From positions 62,001-126,000 of the forward strand of contig JBLXDU010000009.1 of assembly GCA_048263775.1 (NCBI GenBank): a DNA stretch of 64,000 bases. Reading direction: 5' to 3'. The first letter of the stretch is position 1, and every line of letters begins with the position of its first letter. Made by a program: the position numbers and the translations under genes. The stretch is from UBA1479 sp048263775. Lineage in GTDB: Bacteria; Pseudomonadota; Alphaproteobacteria; Rhodospirillales; Casp-alpha2. Positions 58,987 to 64,000 of this stretch are shown here, piece after piece. A model generated the notes under the pieces. The model was given only the letters and a program-made list of their open reading frames with translations, was not told the origin of the DNA and did not search any database.

Positions 58987-59916
58987 ATGACGACGCAGCT
59001 ATATTTCCATCAGGCCTGCGTGGAACATGACCCTGGACGTGGCCATCCGGAATGTCCGGAGCGGCTCCGCGCGGTCATGCAAGCCCTGGAGACTGAGCCC
59101 TTTGCCAATCTGCTGCGCCTTGAGGCGCCGATGATTGACCTGGAGATGGTCAAGAACACCCATGGCCATGACTACGTGGAAACGGTGATGGACAACGTGC
59201 CGACCGAAGGGCGCGTCTATCTTGATCCGGACACCAGCATGTCGCCGAAATCAGCGGAAGCCGCCTTGCGCGCCGCCGGCGGCGCCTGTTCCGCGGTCGA
59301 TGCGGTTCTCAGCGGCGAGGCGCGCAACGCTTTCTGTGCCGTGCGCCCGCCGGGCCATCACGCGGAATCGTCACAGGCCATGGGGTTCTGTTTGTTTAAC
59401 ACGGTCGCCATTGCCGCCCGCCATGCCCAGCAGACCGAGGGCATTGAGAAAGTCGCGGTGGTGGATTTCGACGTTCACCACGGCAACGGCACGCAGCATT
59501 CATTTCAGAACGACCCCAATCTGTTCTATGCGTCGTCCCATCAATGGCCAGCCTATCCGGGAACGGGCAAGTTGCAGGACACAGGCGTGGCGGACAACAT
59601 CTGCAACCTGCCGCTTAACCCGGGCGACGGCACGGATGCCTTCCGCCGAGGCTATCGCGATCGGATCCTGCCGGCGCTGCGCAAGTTCAATCCCGACCTT
59701 CTGATCATATCGGCCGGATTCGATGCCCATGCGCGGGACCCATTGGCATCGCTGATGCTTACGACTGAGGATTTCGTCTGGGTCACGGTCGAACTTTTGC
59801 GGGTCGCCCGCGATTGTTGCGACAATCGGGTGGTGTCCTGTCTTGAGGGGGGGTATGACCTGAACGCGTTGGCGGAAAGCAGTGCAGGGCATGTGCGTGC
59901 CCTGATGACACAATAA
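58987..59916 (+). CDS. Histone deacetylase-like amidohydrolase
   Basis: 309 residues. Zinc-dependent arginase/deacetylase fold. The catalytic His pair is in RPPGHHAESSQAMGFC near residue 120, and the zinc ligands Asp and His in VVDFDVHHGNGTQ near residue 160 and Asp in ISAGFDAH near residue 245. Bacterial members deacetylate acetylpolyamines or other amides (acetoin utilisation type). ATG at 58987 follows AAAAGGAACGACGCCG. It lies upstream of xseB but an 89-base gap and a small hairpin separate them. Confidence 0.92.
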   Translation: MTTQLYFHQACVEHDPGRGHPECPERLRAVMQALETEPFANLLRLEAPMIDLEMVKNTHGHDYVETVMDNVPTEGRVYLDPDTSMSPKSAEAALRAAGGACSAVDAVLSGEARNAFCAVRPPGHHAESSQAMGFCLFNTVAIAARHAQQTEGIEKVAVVDFDVHHGNGTQHSFQNDPNLFYASSHQWPAYPGTGKLQDTGVADNICNLPLNPGDGTDAFRRGYRDRILPALRKFNPDLLIISAGFDAHARDPLASLMLTTEDFVWVTVELLRVARDCCDNRVVSCLEGGYDLNALAESSAGHVRALMTQ

Positions 59917-60005
59917 ACCCCTGAATTCCGCCACCGCCAGGGCTTCGCACTTGCGGTACGGGGGCGGGAGCCCTACACTCCCGCGCCTTGTCGATAAGGT
60001 ATTCC

Positions 60006-60284
60006 ATGGCCAAGCAGAAAACCCCAGACACCGACGCCCAAACGGAAATTCCGGCGGATGTCCGCGCGTTGAGCTTCGAGGACGCGATGAGCGAGCTTGA
60101 AGACATCGTGCGCGGGCTGGAGCAAGGGGCCGGGTCCTTGGATCAGGCCATCGATTCCTATTCACGGGGTGTTGCGTTGAAGACCCATTGCGAGGCCAAG
60201 CTCAAGGAAGCGCAATTGCGTGTCGATAAGATCGTCGTCGGCAGCGGCGGCACCCTGACGACCGAACCCGCCGACCAAGAATAG
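60006..60284 (+). CDS. xseB: Exodeoxyribonuclease VII small subunit
   Basis: 92 residues, normal size. The start MAKQK and the core LSFEDAMSELEDIVRGLEQG with SLDQAIDSYSRGVALKTHCE are diagnostic. XseB binds the XseA catalytic subunit, which is not encoded here, to degrade single-stranded DNA. Linked to ispA (18-base gap), as is common in proteobacteria. Confidence 0.96.
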   Translation: MAKQKTPDTDAQTEIPADVRALSFEDAMSELEDIVRGLEQGAGSLDQAIDSYSRGVALKTHCEAKLKEAQLRVDKIVVGSGGTLTTEPADQE

Positions 60285-60302
60285 TCCCGGAAAAAGAAGT
60301 AA

Positions 60303-61202
60303 ATGAAAGATTCCAATTCGGAGTTTCAGGCCGCACTGGGCGACAACGCCAAGCAAGTGACGGACATGCTTGATGCCTTGATGCCGCTGACGGACACGCC
60401 CGAGGCGCGTGTGGTCGAGGCCATGCGCTATGCCTCCCTGGCCGGTGGCAAGCGGGTTCGTCCGTTCCTGGTAACGCAGAGTGCTGCATTGTTTGGTGTT
60501 GATACGACATCGGCCCTGCGCACGGCGGCGGCGGTTGAAATGGTCCACTGTTATTCCCTGGTCCACGACGATCTGCCGGCCATGGATGACGATGACCTGC
60601 GCCGCGGCCAGCCGACTTGCCATATCAAGTTCGACGAGGCGACGGCGATTCTGGCCGGCGACGCCCTGCTGACCAAGGCGTTCGAGGTGCTGGCAGCACC
60701 GGAAACCCATTCCGATGCCCGGGTGCGCGCCGATCTGGTTCTCGCCCTGGCCAAGGCGGCGGGCGACCACGGCATGGTCGGTGGGCAGATGATGGACCTA
60801 TGGGCGGAAAAGAACCACCTGGACATGGCCCAGATCACCCGTTTGCAGCGCATGAAGACCGGCGATCTGATCGCCGTTTCCGCGGAAGCGGGGGCGATCC
60901 TGGGCAAGGCCTCGGACGAGGCACGCACAGCCCTGCATGCCTATGCCCATGACATTGGCCTGGCCTTCCAGATTGCCGACGACCTGTTGGATGTTGAAGG
61001 TGATGCGGCGCTGGTCGGTAAGGCGACCGGCAAGGACGCCGATGCCAACAAGGCCACCTTCGTATCCCTGCTGGGCGTTGACAAGGCGCGTCAGCAGGCT
61101 GACATGCTCAGTGAACAGGCGGCGGCACACCTTGAAATATTCGGCGAAAAAGCCGACCTTCTAAAGCAATTGGCGCGTTTCATCGTCGAACGGCGCACCT
61201 GA
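60303..61202 (+). CDS. ispA: Farnesyl diphosphate synthase (polyprenyl synthetase)
   Basis: 299 residues. It condenses DMAPP and IPP to GPP and FPP, precursors of ubiquinone and undecaprenyl phosphate. The first aspartate-rich motif is D89-D90 to D96 (VHDDLPAMDDDDLRRG) with the bacterial two-residue insertion, and the second is FQIADDLLDVEG near residue 225. The GGKRVRPFL substrate site precedes them. It sits between xseB and dxs in the standard isoprenoid operon. Confidence 0.96.
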   Translation: MKDSNSEFQAALGDNAKQVTDMLDALMPLTDTPEARVVEAMRYASLAGGKRVRPFLVTQSAALFGVDTTSALRTAAAVEMVHCYSLVHDDLPAMDDDDLRRGQPTCHIKFDEATAILAGDALLTKAFEVLAAPETHSDARVRADLVLALAKAAGDHGMVGGQMMDLWAEKNHLDMAQITRLQRMKTGDLIAVSAEAGAILGKASDEARTALHAYAHDIGLAFQIADDLLDVEGDAALVGKATGKDADANKATFVSLLGVDKARQQADMLSEQAAAHLEIFGEKADLLKQLARFIVERRT

Positions 61203-61279
61203 TTCGACCGATACGACAGAAGCAACAGCAACAAGTGGTCCGGACCGTGCGTCCGGATATCAATTTGAGGGCCTGAAAC

Positions 61280-63205
61280 TTGGAACAAGAAAGCCTCACC
61301 CCGATCCTGGACCGCGTCAGCGATCCCAAGGACATGCGGGATTTTTCAGTCGATGAGCTGAAGCAGCTGGTCCGTGAACTGCGTGACGATACGGTGCGTA
61401 GCGTGTCGATTACTGGTGGCCATCTGGGCGCATCCCTGGGTGTGGTCGAGCTGACCGCCGCCATCCATCATGTCTTCGATACACCGAACGACCGTCTGAT
61501 CTGGGATGTCGGCCATCAGTGTTATCCGCACAAGATCCTTACCGGTCGTCGTGAACGCATGCATACCCTGCGCCAGGGCGGGGGCCTGTCGGGCTTCACC
61601 AAGCGCACGGAAAGTGAATACGACCCGTTCGGCGCGGCCCACAGTTCGACCTCGATCTCGGCCGGCCTGGGCATGGCCGTGGCAAGCAAGCTGGCCGGTG
61701 TGCCCAAGAACGTCATCGCTGTGATCGGCGACGGCGCGATGACCGCCGGCATGGCCTACGAAGCCATGAACAACGCCGGGTCCATGGACGCCAAGCTGAT
61801 CGTCGTGCTCAACGACAACGACATGTCGATCGCCCCGCCCGTGGGCGCATTGTCGGCATACCTTTCGCAGCTGATTTCGTCGAAGCAGTTCCGCTCCGCC
61901 CGTCATTTCGCCAAGGAGCTTGCCAAGAAGTTCCCGCGCTCCATCGAGCAGGCGGCGGCCAAGGTCGATGAATACGCCCGCGGCATGGTGACCGGTGGCA
62001 CCTTGTTCGAGGAACTGGGTTTCTATTATGTCGGCCCCATCGACGGCCACAACCTGGACCATCTGCTGCCCGTGCTGAAGAACCTGCGTGATGATGCGGT
62101 GCCGGGTCCTGTCCTGCTGCATGTCGTCACGGAAAAGGGCCATGGCTACAAGCCGGCCGAAGAATCCGCCGACAAGTACCACGGTGTGTCCAAATTCGAT
62201 GTCGTCACCGGCAAGCAGCACAAGGCCATCGCCAATGCGCCGAGCTATACCTCGGTCTTCGCCAAGGCCTTGATCGCGGAAGCCAAGGACGACGACAAGA
62301 TCGTCGCCATCACCGCCGCCATGCCCGGCGGCACGGGAGTCGATAAGTTTTCCGAAAACTTCCCGGACCGTTCCTTCGACGTCGGCATCGCGGAACAGCA
62401 CGGCGTGACCTTCGCCGCCGGTATGGCGACCGAAGGCTACAAGCCGTTCTGCGCGATTTATTCCACCTTCCTGCAGCGCGCTTACGATCAGGTCGTCCAC
62501 GACGTGGCGATCCAGTCGTTGCCCGTGCGCTTCGCCATCGACCGGGCCGGTTACGTCGGCGCCGATGGCTCGACCCACTGTGGCGCTTTCGACCTGCCGT
62601 ACCTTTGCACCCTGCCGGGGTTCGTCGTGATGGCGCCCTCGGACGAGGCCGAACTGATGCACATGACGGCAACCGCCGTCGCCATCGACGACCGACCGTC
62701 GGCGATCCGCTATCCGCGCGGCGAAGGTGTCGGCGTCGAACTGCCGGCCAAGGGTACGCCGCTCGAAATCGGCAAGGGCCGTATCGTGCGCGAAGGCTCG
62801 GCCATCGCCATTCTGTCCCTGGGCGCTCCCTTGCAGGAATGCCTGAAGGCGGCCGAAGACCTTGGCACGCGGGGGCTGTCCGTGACCGTCGCCGACGCAC
62901 GGTTCGCCAAACCGATTGACGAGGACCTGGTGCGCAAGCTGGCCAATGACCACGAAGTCCTGGTTACGGTCGAGGAAGGCTCCATCGGCGGCTTCTCCGC
63001 CCAGGTGCTGCAATTCATGGCCAACGACGGGCTGTTGGAAAACGGCCTGAAGGTGCGCGCCGTGACCATGCCCGACGCGTTTATCGAACAGGACAAGCCC
63101 GAAGCCCAGGTCGCCCAGGCGGGCCTGGATGCTGCCGGCATCGTCGCCACGGTGATGTCGGCCCTCGGCCGCGCCGACGAATTGACCGAACCCGCCCGCG
63201 CTTAA
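61280..63205 (+). CDS. dxs: 1-deoxy-D-xylulose-5-phosphate synthase
   Basis: 641 residues. First enzyme of the MEP isoprenoid pathway, joining pyruvate and glyceraldehyde 3-phosphate with thiamine diphosphate. The N-terminal GGHLGASLGVVELTAAIHHVF, the cofactor motif GDGAMTAGMAYEAMNNAG (GDG through the distant NN), and the transketolase-like middle domain with FDVGIAEQHGVTFAAGMA are intact. Start is a TTG at 61280, which gives the usual MEQESLTPILDRVS; GAGGG lies about ten bases upstream. ispA is 77 bases upstream and tlyA 59 downstream. Confidence 0.96.
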   Translation: MEQESLTPILDRVSDPKDMRDFSVDELKQLVRELRDDTVRSVSITGGHLGASLGVVELTAAIHHVFDTPNDRLIWDVGHQCYPHKILTGRRERMHTLRQGGGLSGFTKRTESEYDPFGAAHSSTSISAGLGMAVASKLAGVPKNVIAVIGDGAMTAGMAYEAMNNAGSMDAKLIVVLNDNDMSIAPPVGALSAYLSQLISSKQFRSARHFAKELAKKFPRSIEQAAAKVDEYARGMVTGGTLFEELGFYYVGPIDGHNLDHLLPVLKNLRDDAVPGPVLLHVVTEKGHGYKPAEESADKYHGVSKFDVVTGKQHKAIANAPSYTSVFAKALIAEAKDDDKIVAITAAMPGGTGVDKFSENFPDRSFDVGIAEQHGVTFAAGMATEGYKPFCAIYSTFLQRAYDQVVHDVAIQSLPVRFAIDRAGYVGADGSTHCGAFDLPYLCTLPGFVVMAPSDEAELMHMTATAVAIDDRPSAIRYPRGEGVGVELPAKGTPLEIGKGRIVREGSAIAILSLGAPLQECLKAAEDLGTRGLSVTVADARFAKPIDEDLVRKLANDHEVLVTVEEGSIGGFSAQVLQFMANDGLLENGLKVRAVTMPDAFIEQDKPEAQVAQAGLDAAGIVATVMSALGRADELTEPARA

Positions 63206-63264
63206 AGGCTGTGCGGGTGGCGGCCGGCGTCGCCAAGCCGCGTTCGGCGGGGTAATCTCGCGCC

Positions 63265-64000
63265 ATGGCAAAAGCACCAAAAATCCGGCTTGACCAATTG
63301 CTGGTCGACCGTGGCCTGGCCGACAGCCGGACCAAGGCCCAGGCCCTGGTCATGGCGGGGCTTGTCTACGGTACCGATCGCCGCTTCGACAAACCCGGCG
63401 CGCAAATCGCAGCCGACACGGAAATCTCCGTCAAGGGCAAGGACCATCCCTGGGTGTCGCGCGGCGGGCAGAAGCTGGCCAAGGGCATCGACCATTTCAA
63501 TATCGACCCCACGGGCCTGATCTGCCTCGATCTTGGCGCCTCCACCGGCGGCTTCACGGATGTGTTGCTGACCAACGGTGCCGCCAAGGTTTATGCCATC
63601 GACGTGGGGCAGGGGCAGTTGGATTGGAAACTGCGCACGGACGACCGGGTGGTGGTGCTGGAAAAAACCAACGCCCGCCACCTGACGGCGGAACAGGTCC
63701 CCGACCCGATTGATCTGATCGTCTGCGACGTCAGCTTCATCGGCCTGGAAAAGGTCCTGCCGCCGGCCATGGCCCTGGCCAAGCCGGGGGCTCGTCTGGT
63801 CGCCCTCATCAAACCGCAGTTCCAGGCCGGCCCCGGTCTGGTCGGCAAGGGCGGCGTGGTCCGCGACCCGGCCGTCCATCAGGCCGTTTGCGACGAGGTC
63901 GAGGCCTTCGTCGCGGGTGACTGCGGCTGGACGGTCCTGGGCATCACGCCAAGTCCCATCAAGGGGCCGGAAGGGAATATCGAATTTCTGATCGGGGCAG
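63265..64000 (+). CDS. tlyA: TlyA family rRNA 2'-O-methyltransferase (5' part)
   Basis: 245 codons are present and the frame runs off the right edge without a stop; the whole protein should be only slightly longer. An N-terminal S4 RNA-binding domain (RLDQLLVDRGLADSRTKAQA) is followed by a FtsJ-type methyltransferase fold with the SAM-binding LDLGASTGGFTDVLL near residue 88 and the VCDVSFIGLEKVLP block near residue 155, and KGPEGNIEFL at the end. TlyA methylates the 2'-OH of cytidines in 16S and, in some species, 23S rRNA. ATG at 63265. It closes the xseB-ispA-dxs-tlyA operon. Confidence 0.95.
   Translation, partial: MAKAPKIRLDQLLVDRGLADSRTKAQALVMAGLVYGTDRRFDKPGAQIAADTEISVKGKDHPWVSRGGQKLAKGIDHFNIDPTGLICLDLGASTGGFTDVLLTNGAAKVYAIDVGQGQLDWKLRTDDRVVVLEKTNARHLTAEQVPDPIDLIVCDVSFIGLEKVLPPAMALAKPGARLVALIKPQFQAGPGLVGKGGVVRDPAVHQAVCDEVEAFVAGDCGWTVLGITPSPIKGPEGNIEFLIGA

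Noticed and set aside
61346..63280. A 644-codon open frame on the minus strand
   Set aside because: Shadow of dxs.
1..64000. Mobile elements, phage genes, toxin-antitoxin, restriction or defence islands
   Set aside because: No transposase, integrase, phage or nuclease-methylase genes, terminal inverted repeats, tRNA-linked att sites or strong composition shift were seen.

Overview
The window is a continuous stretch of GC-rich chromosome from an alphaproteobacterium, most likely of the Rhodospirillales or a related order. The support is gene content and order: pepA-holC, ndk, purN-purM, an hdaA gene downstream of a PerM-type gene, ppk-ppx, rnd, aspS and an xseB-ispA-dxs-tlyA operon, plus alphaproteobacterial families such as EipB. 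I see no rRNA, tRNA, CRISPR array, insertion sequence, integrase or phage gene. Both ends cut a gene: the 3' part of an AmmeMemoRadiSam radical SAM gene on the left and the 5' part of tlyA on the right.

Layout. 0-4 kb: end of the radical SAM gene, class II aldolase (with a GntR-like palindrome upstream), pepA, a secreted DUF2059-like protein, holC. 4-7.3 kb: a three-gene catabolic operon (cyclase-type hydrolase, class III CoA-transferase, CitE-like CoA lyase). 7.3-14.5 kb: TerC, then a GMC oxidoreductase divergent from a TRAP transporter operon (dctPQM-type) that is followed by an IclR regulator, and an unknown membrane protein. 14.6-18.6 kb: a tightly overlapped minus-strand operon of ABC-F ATPase, BtuF-like binding protein and MFS permease. 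19-25.3 kb: oxyR, ndk, purN/purM (purM apparently starts at ATT), DUF2066 protein, PerM-type permease, hdaA. 25.3-30 kb: glycosyltransferase, an atypical SDR, a CheY-like receiver and a chemoreceptor. 30-40.5 kb: ppk, ppx, GST, rnd, NIPSNAP, enoyl-CoA hydratase, queuosine-precursor transporter, TPR protein, aspS. 40.5-46 kb: SPOR lipoprotein with a structured leader, unknown genes, eipB, ROK kinase, a small HTH-like protein behind a clear palindrome. 46-52.8 kb: a TetR gene divergent from an AhpD-like gene with two matched operators, cytochrome P460, MBL hydrolase, two DJ-1/PfpI family genes, a BKACE (DUF849) enzyme, an ArsR regulator. 53-57.4 kb: RND efflux pump. 57.5-64 kb: a WD40-cytochrome c fusion, a histone-deacetylase-like amidohydrolase and the isoprenoid operon xseB-ispA-dxs-tlyA.

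The essential backbone (pepA-holC ... ABC-F ... ndk-purNM-perM-hdaA ... ppk-ppx-rnd-aspS) looks like an ancestral alphaproteobacterial order into which blocks of catabolic, transport and signalling genes have been placed. No wholly new multi-gene system is evident. The strongest second-look items are the non-canonical purM start, an SDR whose catalytic Tyr and Lys are replaced, the twin TetR operators beside an AhpD/P460 pair, the large hairpin between dctP and dctQ, and the seven-blade WD40 protein fused to a cytochrome c.
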